Source: Hemicordylus capensis
Lineage: Eukaryota > Chordata > Lepidosauria > Squamata > Cordylidae
DNA: 64,000 nucleotides
Assembly: GCF_027244095.1 (NCBI RefSeq)
Contig: NC_069670.1
Span: 16,449,320 to 16,513,319, forward strand
Direction: 5' to 3'
Position numbers and translations under genes: made by a program. Positions 1 to 11,800 of the stretch are shown piece after piece. The notes under the pieces were generated by a model, which worked only from the letters and a program-made list of their open reading frames with translations, made no database searches and was not told where the DNA came from. Position 1 is the stretch's first letter. Each line of letters starts with the position of its first letter.

Positions 1-337
1 GGCTTAGCATCATATCCCCCTTTGCGACCGGCAGAGGTGCGCCTCGGTCATTTTGGAGCCTGGTCCTCAAGGCCTTTGGAGGGGCCCCCTCCCCTGCAAA
101 TCAAGCATCGTCATTCTCCGCCAGGCGACCACACCGCCCGGGACAGACTAAAGAGGATTTGGGGGTGGGGGGGACAGAGGCTGTGGAGGCCCTGGAGGCC
201 CTGTGGAGGCCCTGTGGAGGCCCCAAAGTCCAGGGGTAAGAGCACCTCTGGCTACAAGCAGCAAAACGTCTTTGGCTGCCCACCAGACGCTGATCTTCAG
301 CCGAGTGCCTCTCTCTGCCAGAAGCAACAACATACGT

Positions 338-497
338 GTGTGTAAGGCCCCAGGTTCAATCCCTGGCAGCCTCTCCAGGCCGGGCTGGGAGAGACTTGCG
401 CGCGAGACCTCGGAGAGCTGCTGCCAGTCAGTGCAAGCAATCCTGAGCTCGATGGACCGAGGGCCTGACTCAGTCGGCGGCCGCTTCTCGCGTTCCG
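338..497 (+). repeat. 5S/tRNA SINE fragment
   Basis: Starts at the tRNA-like B box (GGTTCAATCCC) and runs to the 3' end; the 5S head is missing. Confidence 0.75.
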
Positions 498-1465
498 GAA
501 GCAGTTTGCTGGTTAGAAATCAGAGGCCACCCAACCCTGGAGACCTCAGCAAACCTTTTGATTCCTCTTAGGAGCCTCTGCCTGCCTGCCTGCCTGCCTG
601 GCCTCCTCTTCATAGGGGACTCCTTGCTATCTACAGCTGGGAATCCTTTCTGTGCCGGACTGAACGGCCTCCCTGGTTCCTTCCTGCCATTTCTCTCCTG
701 GATCATCGCGTCCCCAAGAGGAACCAGCACACTTCCTTTTGCACTCTGCTTGTGCCGAGCCCCGACAGAATCCGGCTGGGCAGTGGCCCGCCCCATGCAT
801 TTGGGGCGGGGGGGTGCGGGGGGGGGACCGCAAGGCCAACAGCCTAATACCCAGGAACAAATCAATAACTCTGTGTCATTCACAGGGCCATTAACACTAA
901 CCATGATTAACTACATCCCAGCCTGGGGCTTTAAAGACCAGGGGAGGACATCCGGGTGGGGCGGGCGGGGGGGGCATGGGGTTCTCATGGGGGGGGGGCG
1001 AAGGAAGGGGGTGTGCAGGAGGAAAGGCTGACCCAGTGCAGAGAGACACATCTATTTGTTTTGTGTTTGTTTTGCTACGCGTGCATCACGGAGGGCGGGG
1101 GGGTGGCTGCCGGGCGGAGGGGGTGAAAGGGGGACTGGGCACCTCGAGCAGCAGCAGCAGCAGCGCCAGCCACTCAGCGTCCCGCTAGGGTAGCATCGAC
1201 TGTGAGCTGCCTGCTGTCGCCCTGCAGGGGAAGGCCCAGTGTCCACCCAGCAGAAAGGCTGGGCTCCAGAGCAGCCGGGGGGGGGGGCGGATCTCTGCTG
1301 CCCACCTCCATTTCCACAGCAAGGGACAGCTGTTCCCAATCAATGCCTCCTCCAAGCTGCACGGAGTCATCAGCCGGCAAGCACTCCGGGCAAAGCCTCC
1401 GGAACCGTTGGCTTCGTTCCCAGGCACAGAAAGCGAAAGAGCAGGAAGAAGCGAGAGGAGAGCAG

Positions 1466-1535
1466 CTTCTCTTCTCTTCTCTTCTCTTCTCTTCTCTTCT
1501 CTTCTCTTCTCTTCTCTTCTCTTCTCTTCTCTTCT
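1466..1535. repeat. (TTCTC)n microsatellite
   Basis: About 14 uninterrupted pentamers abutting the next SINE. Confidence 0.95.
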
Positions 1536-1722
1536 GGCATACCGAGTCAGACCCTTGGTCCACCTTGCTCAGGATTGTCAGCACTGGCTGGCAGCGGCTC
1601 TCCAAGGTTTCAGGCAGGCGTCTCTCCCAGGCCTCCCTGGAGATGCTGCCAGGGATTGAACCTCTGGGACCTTCTGCATGCAAGGCAGATGCTCTACCAC
1701 TGAGTTAAGGCCCCATCCCTAA
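1535..1722 (-). repeat. 5S/tRNA SINE, short form
   Basis: Begins CATACCGAGTCAGACCC in antisense; tRNA A and B boxes are readable (CTACCACTGAGTTA, GGGATTGAACC). Confidence 0.85.
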
Positions 1723-1725
1723 CAG

Positions 1726-1866
1726 AGGAAGCGGCCTTCTACCAAGCCGGTCCAGCTAGCTCACTATTGTCTACACTGACAGGCAGCCTCTCTCTGAGGT
1801 TTCAGGCAGGAGTCTGTCCCAGCCGTACTGGGTGATGCTGCCAGGGATTGAACCTGGGAGACCTTC
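1726..1866 (-). repeat. 5S/tRNA SINE, short form, partial
   Basis: 3' half to B box, directly after the previous copy in the same orientation. Confidence 0.8.
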
Positions 1867-1867
1867 C

Positions 1868-2003
1868 ATAGGAACATAGGAAGCTGCCGTATACTGAGTC
1901 AGACCCTTGGTCCACCTAGCCCAGTGTTGTCATCACAGACTGGCAGCGGCTTCTCCAAGGTTGCAGGCAGGAGTCTCTCTCAGCCCTAGCTTGGCGATGC
2001 TGC
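1868..2003 (-). repeat. 5S/tRNA SINE, derived type, partial
   Basis: GGAACATAGGAAGCTGCC end present; it stops at GATGCTGCCA. Third SINE in a row. Confidence 0.85.
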
Positions 2004-2429
2004 CAAAGAGGTGTGGGAAAATATCGAAAATGTGCTTAAGCAGCGAAAAGAAGTAGTCTGAATAAGCAGCAAGCTAGCTGAGATAGGTGGCGCTTTTCAT
2101 ATCTGCTACCTTCTGTTCCTTGCCTGGAAGGTGCTTGATTATGTCTGTGTGGGTGAGAGAAGTCACACTTGAAATCATTTGAGACCTTTCGAGTTAAAAG
2201 GGGATGTATTGGCCTATACAAAATGTGCAAGTGTGGGATGCACTGTCATCTCAAAAAAGAGAGAGGGAGAAGTAGAACCTGTGGGAAGTCGCGGCCACAC
2301 CCAAGAAGCCTTGATCGCTGGCACAAACTTTCATAAAGCTCTGTTTGAAAATGTGGTACAGGTGCCTGGTGTCAATTACCCAGCCAAGGAACGAACGCGG
2401 GGAGAATCCCTGACTCCCAGCAGAGGGTA

Positions 2430-2612
2430 CTTGGAACCTTCCACTCTTCCCTTCGGCATGCAAGGCAGATTCTCTGCGGCTGACCTATAGCCCCGTCCCC
2501 TAAGGGGAAAGACGGTGCTTACACGTCGTCACCCTTCAAATGCAGATCAGGGCAGGCCCAGCTGAGCAAAGGGGGCCGTTCATACTCACTGCCACAAGAC
2601 CGGCTCTCCTCC
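2430..2612 (-). repeat. 5S/tRNA SINE, 5' half
   Basis: Contains the tRNA-like part and a degraded 5S head (GGCAGGCCCAGCTGAGCAAA); the 3' end is lost. Confidence 0.7.
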
Positions 2613-2803
2613 CCAAATGTCCCAACACTCCGCGGCAATTTCCACTCTCTGCATCCCCCGACGGATTAGATGATCAGCCCCACCCTTGTACAGCCAAGGC
2701 ACGGAGGCTAGGATCAGTTTCATAGCCAGGGGAGGCCCGCCTCTGGCCTGACCCTCGGGCACGAGCCAGTGAGAAATGGGAGGAGGTCAAGGGAGCTACT
2801 CAC

Positions 2804-2875
2804 ACGTGCGTCAGGCTTGGGTTGGCTCGGAAAGCGTCCGGCGAAATGAACTGCAGCTGCGTCTTCGAGATGGTC
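2804..2875 (-). CDS. NTRK1: NTRK1-like coding exon 3 (LRR)
   Basis: This 72-bp exon lies between acceptor TTCCGGCAG and donor GTGAGT and encodes TISKTQLQFISPDAFRANP, then SLTH. The LxFIxPDAF core is diagnostic of Trk LRR2. Exon 4 was not found to the left and presumably lies outside the window. Confidence 0.85.
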
Positions 2876-5800
2876 CTGCCGGAACCAAGCAAAAACCAGC
2901 GCCCGCCATGAAAGCAGCACGCCAGGAAATCGGGAGATCTCCCCCTCCCGACACACTAAGCCCCTCTCTGTCTCCTCTGCCCCACAAGTGGATCTGCCCA
3001 GCTACTCACAGGTTCTTCAGCTCCCGAGGGCTCTTCATGTCGTCCAGTGTCAGGTTGGTCAGTCCGGCTTGGTTCTCGATGACTCTGTAAGGAAGGGACG
3101 CCTGCCCGATCAGATGCATACCCCGCAATATTGAAACGCACCGGCCACATTTAAACATGCACAGGACATGTGTGGACTACCAAAGCTTACCTGACTGTCC
3201 TACACACCTGGCTCTCTGCTCAGTCTGGGGTTGTTGCCCTTAGGAACATAGGAAGCTGCCATATACTGAGTCAGACCATTGGTCTATCAAGCACCGTATT
3301 GTCTTCACAGACTGGCAGCGGCTTCTCCAAGGTTGCAGGCAGGAGTCTCTCTCAGCCCTCTCTTGGAGATGCTGCCAGGGAGGGAACTTGGAACCTTCTG
3401 CTCTTCCCAGAGCGGCTCCATCCCCTGAGGGGAATATCTTGCGGTGCTCACACATCAAGTCTCCCATTCACATGCAACCAGGGCAGACCCTGCTTAGCTA
3501 TGGGGACAAGTCATGCTTGCTACCACAAGGCCAACTCTCCTCTCCTCTTCTCAGGAGAGAAGAGGCTCTTCTGAACAACAGCCCTGTGGGGTCTATCTAG
3601 CCCAGGGCTGCACAACTCCGGCCTTCCAGCTATTGTTGGACCACAACTCCCATCATCCCTGACTATTGAATGTGGTAGCTAGGGATGATAGGGGTTGTAG
3701 TTTGACAGCAGCTGCCGTGGGGTGGGGTGATGACGTTGTGCAGCCCTGATCTAACCTGACATCCTGGCTCTCACCACTCCTGCCGAAACCTCAGACAGCT
3801 GCTGCCAGTCAGTGTAAGCACTACTGAGCAAGATGGACGGCGGGTCTGACTCAGTATACAGCAACTTCCCATGCTTGCGACAGCAGATGCAAAGGCAGTT
3901 TCACAAATGCTTTTTAAAAAAAAACCCCAAGTCATGGCGTTTCTGCTGGCCGAAAAGTTGCCGGGTTTGACTGCCTCATCGTTGGCTTGAAATCAACACA
4001 GATCTCCTTCGGAGTCCTCTTGCTGCTGCTGCAGACACGTGGTTGAGCCGAAGGGCCTGTTTCCCGCCAGGTTCCCGGGGGCACCGTCGCCACCCCTGCC
4101 CCCAGCCCGCCCTGCACAGCCCCCTGACATTCTTTCTTGCCCCCTTGCCAGCCGCCTTAAGAACCTCTTCCCCCTCTCTGGGCTGCCAATACGAGCCGAT
4201 CTTCATCGCTGTCAACCGGAACAGCCTGCTCGGACGTGAAGGGAGCCATCACGGCGGAGGCACTCCGAACCCTGAGATGCTAATGCAGGGAGAAAGCGGG
4301 CTGGATGTCAGGAGGAAACCTTGGACGGCACTGACAGGCCGGCTCAAGGCCAGAGGGTGCCCTCTGTGCCCCTCCTCTGGTGTAAAAATACAAGCCCGTT
4401 CAGACCGGAGGCCTGCGTCTTTTCAGACCTTCGATCAGGGCTGCGCAGCTTGAGCTGCCATTGGACTACAATTCCCAGCATCCACAGCCACAGTGGGCAG
4501 TAGTCAGGGGTGATGGGAGTTGTAGTCCAAGAGCTGGGCCTGCCTTGGGCAGAATCAGACGGCCCCTCTGACGCCGAACCTCTGAACGGAGCCGACAAGA
4601 ATGTTCTTTGCTGAAGGCGGGAACTGACCGCCGTTTCACAGGCACAGGGGAAGTGGCCATCGACTGAGTCAGACCTTTGGTCCGTCTAGCTCAGTATTGT
4701 CAACACAGACTGGCAGCGGCCCTCCAGGGCGTTTTTCACACAGCAGGTTTTCCTGCGAGTTCAAAGGTTGCCAAAAAATAAAGACCCAAACAGGAGACCC
4801 TTTGTCTTTTTTTTTTTTACCCCGGATATAAATCGGGCTACACTGTAACACGCAACAAAAACCCTGAAGTGTGTGTGAAGTGCTGCCCGAGAGCTCGCAG
4901 GGACTTGGGGGGGTAAATCTGGCCACTATGTGAACTCAACCCCTCGATTCCGGAGGAGAGGCGAGCGAAAAGCCCTGTGTGGGAAACGCCCAGGGCTCCA
5001 GGCCTGGATATTCCCCAGCCCTACATGGAGAACCCAGGAATTGGACTCTGCCATCCAGTGAGCTGTGTGACCCCATTCCCCAACACCCCCCACCCCCCGA
5101 TTCTTCTTACAAGAGAAGCCAGCCAAGGCCTGGCGTCATCCAAGGTTAGGAACTTCTTCCATAGAGGACGAGAGCGGAAGTGAGAGCAAGCATGAATTGC
5201 TCCCCTTTGCTAAACAGGGTCTGCCCTGGTTTGCATTTGAATGGGAGACTACATGGGTGAGCACTGGAAGATAATCCCCGTAGGGGAGGGGGCCACTCTG
5301 GGGAAAGCGTCTAAGCTTCCTGGCAGTATCTCCATGATCGGGCTGAGAGATACTCCTGCCTGCAACCTTGGAGAAGCCGCTGCCAGTCTGGGTAGACCAT
5401 CCTGAGCTCGATGGACCAGGGGTCTGACTCAGTAGATGGCAGCGTCCGATCTCCTTCCTAGCTTCTTCTTTCAATAAGTGACTGCTCAAAAGTTGCCTCG
5501 TTTAATTCATGGGCTTATGCCTGCCGGCTACAACTAGCCTGTCTGCAAAAGAGCATCTCCCACGCTTGCCAGCAGCACCCACCCTGCAGGCTGCAGGGCC
5601 CCTGTCTGTCTTCCTGGAACCTCTCTCCCTACCCCCCACCCCCTGGGATAATTGATGGACCCCTGTTGTGCGGCAGAGAAAACCATAATGGCCCATAATC
5701 AGCTACTCTGCATTTATAGCTGGGAGACGGAGAAGAAGAGCTATTAGCAGAAAGACCGGCAAGGGAGCCAGAGGCTCAGGTGCTGAGCAACACAGGACGA

Positions 5801-8800
5801 CCACCCCCCACCCACCCCCAAAGGAGTCACAGGAGCCGGCAGATCACACACAGGGACCCCCCCCAAAAAAAACCAGACCAGCCTCTCTAGAAAGCACTCT
5901 CCTGAACTGCCGTATTTACCCCAATAGAAGGCGACTCTGGATTTAAGATGCCTCCCTTAAAAACACAGGTTAAAATTGCAGGTTATACTAGTATTTACCC
6001 AGAAGAAGATCACACACACACACACACAATTTATAACATCAAAGAAAAGCTTTTGGGGGAGAAACCGAGTCTTGGATTCAGGTAAATATTTATCAACGGC
6101 TTTTTAACAGGGGGAAAAGTCCGGAAAGCACTTTATAAAGCAAGAGAAACAAAATCATGGTTCTCTGCCCCAAAGGGGATCAGACGGAAAATTAAAAAAG
6201 ACACACCAACAACTCTCAGCGGAAGACAACACACACACACACACACACGTGTGCCAGGTTTTGGGAGGGGAGACAAATTCAGAAGGATACAGTCTGAATT
6301 TCTAGATGTGTGGACAAGCGAGTAATATTGATCCATATGTCATCACCCTGTCTATGCCGAAGCTCTCCATATCAATTTTAGTTTTTGTTTTTTATGTATT
6401 TATACAGGGAGAGGGCTATGGAAGGGATGCTTGTGGATTCATACATGAAGTCCAGAAAGTGTTTTGGTAGTGTTTCTTTTTATTTTGCTGTTATGCATCA
6501 AAATCATAATATTATAATAATATTATAATAATATAATAAAGAAATAATAGAGCCACCATAAATAGAGAAAGGTGCTTCGTTACCCAGTTAGCAGGGGTTA
6601 CATGTGGCTTATATTACGCTAATGTAATTACGAGGAAGGGGCCCAGTGTTAGAATGCTCGCTTTGCATGGAGAAGGTCACAGGTTGAGTTCCTGGCAGCA
6701 TCTCCAGGTCAGGCTGGGAGAGACGCTTGCCTGAAACCTTGGAGAAGCTGCTGCCAGTCAGAGTAGACAGCACTGAGCTCAATGGACCAAGGGTTGACTC
6801 CGCATAAGGCAGTTTCTTATCCTATGCTCCTAAACCAACATTAGGTCCATTTGGGCATATCTCCGCCTTCATTTCAAAACAAAATGCATGCAGAGAAAGG
6901 CCCCAAACGGGTTGCAGACCAGCCCGTGCCGTCATTTGGGAGGCAGTAATGAGCTCTCTCCTCCCCCATCCCATCACTCAGCTGCATTTTTTTAAAAGGT
7001 AAAAGGAGGAACTTCCCCCCTTCTCTGCCACCGCCCCCCCAAAGAGGGATAGCAAAATTTGCCACCCCTCAAATTTTGCCACCATAGGCAAGTGCCTACT
7101 TTGCCTATCCATTAATCCGCTCCTGCCTGCCAAATGGATTTCGGTCAACAGCAGGGCCGCGAATGGAGCTTGAGACGCCCAACCAAGGGCCTTGGCAGAT
7201 TCACATAAGTGGGTGTGGTCAGATACCCTGACCCTAAGCTGTGTAGGGCTTTAAAGGTCATAGCCAGCATGTTGAATCCAGCCCAGAAGCAAACTGGTAA
7301 CCAGTGCAGCTACTGAGGGTATAATACCATACAGGCATGGCATAAATATTATACATCCTTATTGTGCCTTCCCTTCATTATCTTTTCTCTAAACTAAAAT
7401 GTCCCAAATGCTGACACTTTTCTTCAAAGGCAAGGTGCTCCAAGGCTCCTGATCATTTTGGCTGTCCCTTTCCCAGTTTGACAATAACCTTTTTAATAGG
7501 GGTGTTCTAAAGGAAAATTCAGAACTGCACAATGGTACGCACGGCGAGTGTCATTTATGCACGCGGCCTCCTCTGCATTTTCTGTCTTTGTGCACACATC
7601 CTTTGTTGCCTAGAGTCACGTTCTGTGACATTTGCTAAGCAGGGCCCACCCTGGTTTGCATTTGGATGAGAGACGACATGTGTGAGCACTGGGAGAGATT
7701 CCCCGTAGGGGAGGGGGCCGGTCTGGGAAGAGAACCTGCATGCTTGCATGCAGATTCCCTCCCCGGCATTCCCAGGATAGGGTGGAGAAGACTCCTGCCT
7801 GTAACCTTGGAGAAGCCACTGCCAATCTGTGCAGACAATCCTGAGCTAGAGGGACCCAGAATCAGACTCAGGAGAAGACAGCTTCCTAGGTTCCTATGGG
7901 AGCAAATCCTCAGAACTGGGAATCTAACAGCACTTTTGCAGATGAGCGTTTTAGCCTTGGGGAAGGCTCTGTGGGGAGTTGCAGTGGATTCTGCGGGAAG
8001 AGAAATGGAGACCCTGGATCCGGGTCTGGGTTAGAGAAGAGCCTGTCCACACTTTTCCTTTTTTCGTGGCTATCCGTCACTTTTTACATCATCCAACTCA
8101 TACAACTTTTGCAGAGACTTAAATGCTTGGTCTGCACGAGTGATATTTTAGAACGGCACTCGCTTTTCAGCTTTTTCATTCACAACTTTTAATTTGAAAC
8201 ATTTTCTTTTTCAAAAAATGTCATTTTCACTGCGGTTTCAACCTGGCCTTTTAACTCATTTAACTTCATCGATCTTTTGATTTTTACACTGTATCTCTTT
8301 TATTCACATTGTGAGCTGCCCTGAGGAGTCGTGTACTGGAGGGGTGGGGTATAAATACCTGAATCGATGAATTAATGGATCCATTAAACTGCGCACAATA
8401 TTCACCGAGCACCCTGGATTTACAGGAAGGCATTCCAATACACATGGTTTCAATTTCCAGCCCTGGACCTAGAAATCCCTGACATGGAATTTACCCTTTT
8501 CGGTGTGCCAGCAGCCAGTCCAGGCTCACACTGCTTTCCCAATGTCAGTTTCAAAACAGTTTCCCAGAAACTGGTGTTTGGATGCGAGTTGGGGTAAGAG
8601 GACTGGGAGCCAAGGGAAATGAAGAGCTTCCCCAGCTCCCGCCTGGACCCCTTTCCCTGGAATGATAGGATCACTTCCCCCTTGGCTCTCCTGCCTCCCG
8701 TTAAAGCATCTCCCAGGCCTGGTTTTTCTAGGAAATAGGCCGCCTTCCAGCTCAACAGGAGGCTGACACACAGCTCCCGTACTGGCAAAGGAAGGCGGTG

Positions 8801-11800
8801 GATTACGCCACTCCGGGGAGCGAGGTGTGTGTGTACACATGCTGAGCAAATGTGCCAGTTCCTGGAGATGAACCCGCATCCAGAAAGGTGATGCTAGAAA
8901 AACAGGGGATCTTGCAGCCAGGACATTCTAGGAGCTGGCTTCATTCAGGGGCCCAGGCAGGGATCATTTTGGCCTGGGGATCCAATGGGGGGAAGCAGTA
9001 TAAGCCATTTAATCAAAGAATGTTATTGATTCCGAGTGAAGACGAGATCACGTGGCCTTTGGCCACGGACACTCCTCTGCTACGCTGAAACATAGGAACA
9101 TAGGAGGAACATAGGAAGCTGCCATATACTGAGTCAGACCCTTGGTCTATCTAGCTCAGTACTGTCTTCACAGACTGGCAGCGGCTTCTCCGAGGCTGCA
9201 GGCAGGAGTCTCTCTCAGCCCTATCTTGGAGATGCTGCCAGGGAGGGAACTTGAAGCCTAGATGCTCTTCCCAGAGCGCCTCCATCCCCTGAGGGGAATC
9301 TCTGACAGTGCTCACACTTCTAGTCTCCCATTCATATGCAACCAGGGTGGACCCTGCTTAGCTAAGGAGACAAGTCATGCTTGCTACCCCAAGAACAGCA
9401 TACCCACGGGCAGTTCACATCCTCAACACGAGAGCAGGAGACGCCTCCTACTATAATCCGGGTGCTGTGCACAGTCCTGTGTGCAAATAGTGTGCCAGTT
9501 AAAAACAAAGCCGGATGCTGAAAGCTTCATTGCGAGCTAATCTGCTGGGTAGGATGGTTATGCCCTGCCCAGATTCCGTCCGCAACTTTGGCACGAGGGA
9601 GGAAGAAAAATCCTCTTCCCCAGCTGGGGCTTCGCTCAAGGTCAAGATCCCCGCCTCCGGCGTTGTTTTTAACTGGCCCACAACGGAAAATTGGGAGGGT
9701 GCCCAGCTCTCAATTTAAGGTGCGAGGCTTCACCTAGCCTAATGCCGACCGCATGAATCGCCCTCCAGCGGGCAGACATGTTTGGGTGGTGTTATGGCCG
9801 TGCTCTGCAGATTTGGTCAACTCAAATTTTCTTCTGTGTCTCGATAATGATTAAAAACAAAACAAAAAAACAGCTCCACACGTGACTAGACATGCTCTCC
9901 GGGCGGCTCTATCATGGGGCAAGGTGAGGCAGTTGCCTCAGGTGGCAGGACGCTGGAGCATCAGCAAGGTGATACCACCACCCCCTCACCCGGCCACTGG
10001 AGCAGTTCTTTGGGACCAATCCGGCCTTTGCAATTTGTGTCCAGAATTGCGTGCGGGGTTTGTTTCTCAAACTCTCTGAACTTGGGTCCCCGTTTTGAAT
10101 GCCTTCCGGGGCGGCTCTTTCATGGGGCAAGGTGAGCAGTGGCTTCAGATGGCAGGTTATTGGGGCGGCAACTGAGCAGAAAAACATGATCTTTGTGTTT
10201 GAGGGCCTGATCTTTGTGTTTGAGGGACTTTGCATCAGGGAGAGAAATGGTGCACGGGAAAGCGAGTGTGAGGCGGGGGCGGAACGACCCTTGCCCTTCG
10301 CAACGGTGCCCTCTTCTTGTTGCCAAAGAGCAGCCAGGAAAGAAAGAGGTTTCTGACTTTGTCAAGAAGCGGCATCATCCCCTGTTGCAGAGGGCAGGGA
10401 GCATCCCCTCACGCATTCTCTCTCCCCAGCCCACCAATTCCCTCCCCAAGGCGACTTCAGTTTTGCTGCCGTATGGGACACAGCATGGGATGCCTGCAGG
10501 CACGACAGTGACACATGCACGGACTGAGTGGACATTATGCCTGTGGGGTGACAGTGACCCATGGGATTCCTGCTCTTTCGGGCAGGAGTGCTTTCCAGGT
10601 AGGAGAAGCCGAGACGTGAGCAGGAAGGAGCAGGCGATCACTGGTTCTGGCCAAGCCTCTTTCCCAGGGAGAGTGGGAAAGGATAGGGGAAGCGAGCAAC
10701 TTGGGTGTGGGTGGGTGTTTGTGCGTGCAAACCAGAGAGGCGAAGGGGAAAGTGAGGGGGGAGAATCTGATTGCATCACTTTGTCCGTAGAGGTGCTGAA
10801 CCCTCCCGAATCGCATTTGAAAGCAACGCTTTTCCCATCAGAAGTCCTTTCTCTGGGCTTAAGAGGAAGAGCAGACTTCCATGCACTTGCAGAACTTCTT
10901 TGACACTGGATTCATGCTCATTCATATGCTACACCAGTCTCTTTCTTTCAGGCAAGAAGGAACCAGCTCTCTTTTCACCTGGGGAGTCTCACAAGGAAAA
11001 CACCCTGCCCTGGCAAACCCGGGAGGAGGGGTCACCACTAGCGGGCCTGGGAACGACTGCTTGGAGGACTGAGGAAGCTGCCATATACCCTTGATCCATC
11101 TAGCTCAGTATTGTCTACCCAGACTGGCAGCGGCTTCTCCAAGGCAGGCGTCTCAGCCCTATCTGGGAGATGCTGCCAGAGAGGGAACTTGGAACCTTAG
11201 ATGCTCTTCCCAGAGCAACCCCATCCCTTAAGGGGGAAGATCTTACAGAGCTCACACATGGCGTCTCCCATCCAAATGCAAACCAGGGCAGACCCTGCTT
11301 AGCAAAAGGGACCATTCATGCTCGCTCCCACAAGACCAGCTCTCCTCCCATTGCACGTTCCCATCGCATCCTCTAACTGCGGTTCAGTACAGGGGATGGG
11401 TCTATCCCGTCCCGCCTCGGTGCCCTGACTGCCGTGGGTCCGGAGGCAGGCAGCAAGAGGCCCCTCCAAAAGCCTGCCTCCAATCTCCCCTGGGCTCAAC
11501 ATCTCCCATCTTTCTCGGCAGGTCAACTCAGTGGCCAGATTGGCCCCTTCCTCCTTTTGCTGAGACCCCCGGGAGTTTCTGCCCCTTTGCCTCACTGGAC
11601 CCAACCCCAAATGCCACGGGGCCCACCTTCTGTGCTTCCTTCCCATCGCCGGGACGTTCGCCAGGGCTCCCTCCGTCCCGCCCTGCCTCCGCGTAGCCCA
11701 GCACCCCGGGTACCCAAGCCTCCCCGGCGTAATTACTCACATTTCGGTGAAATTCTCCAGGCCCCGCAGCTGCGCCAGGTTCTGGAGGCTGTTGGGCTCC

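Larger units (their letters stand above)
3085..11740 (-). other. NTRK1 intron 1 (8.7 kb), repeat-filled
   Basis: No coding signal was recognised. The intron holds at least seven 5S/tRNA SINE copies, a palindromic MITE at 3603-3748, a second at 4436-4552, a TACCGTATTT-type MITE at 5908-6105, LINE-tail sequence near 8225-8372 and CA repeats. The stretches 7900-8220 and 9400-9890 show nothing I can identify. Confidence 0.7.
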
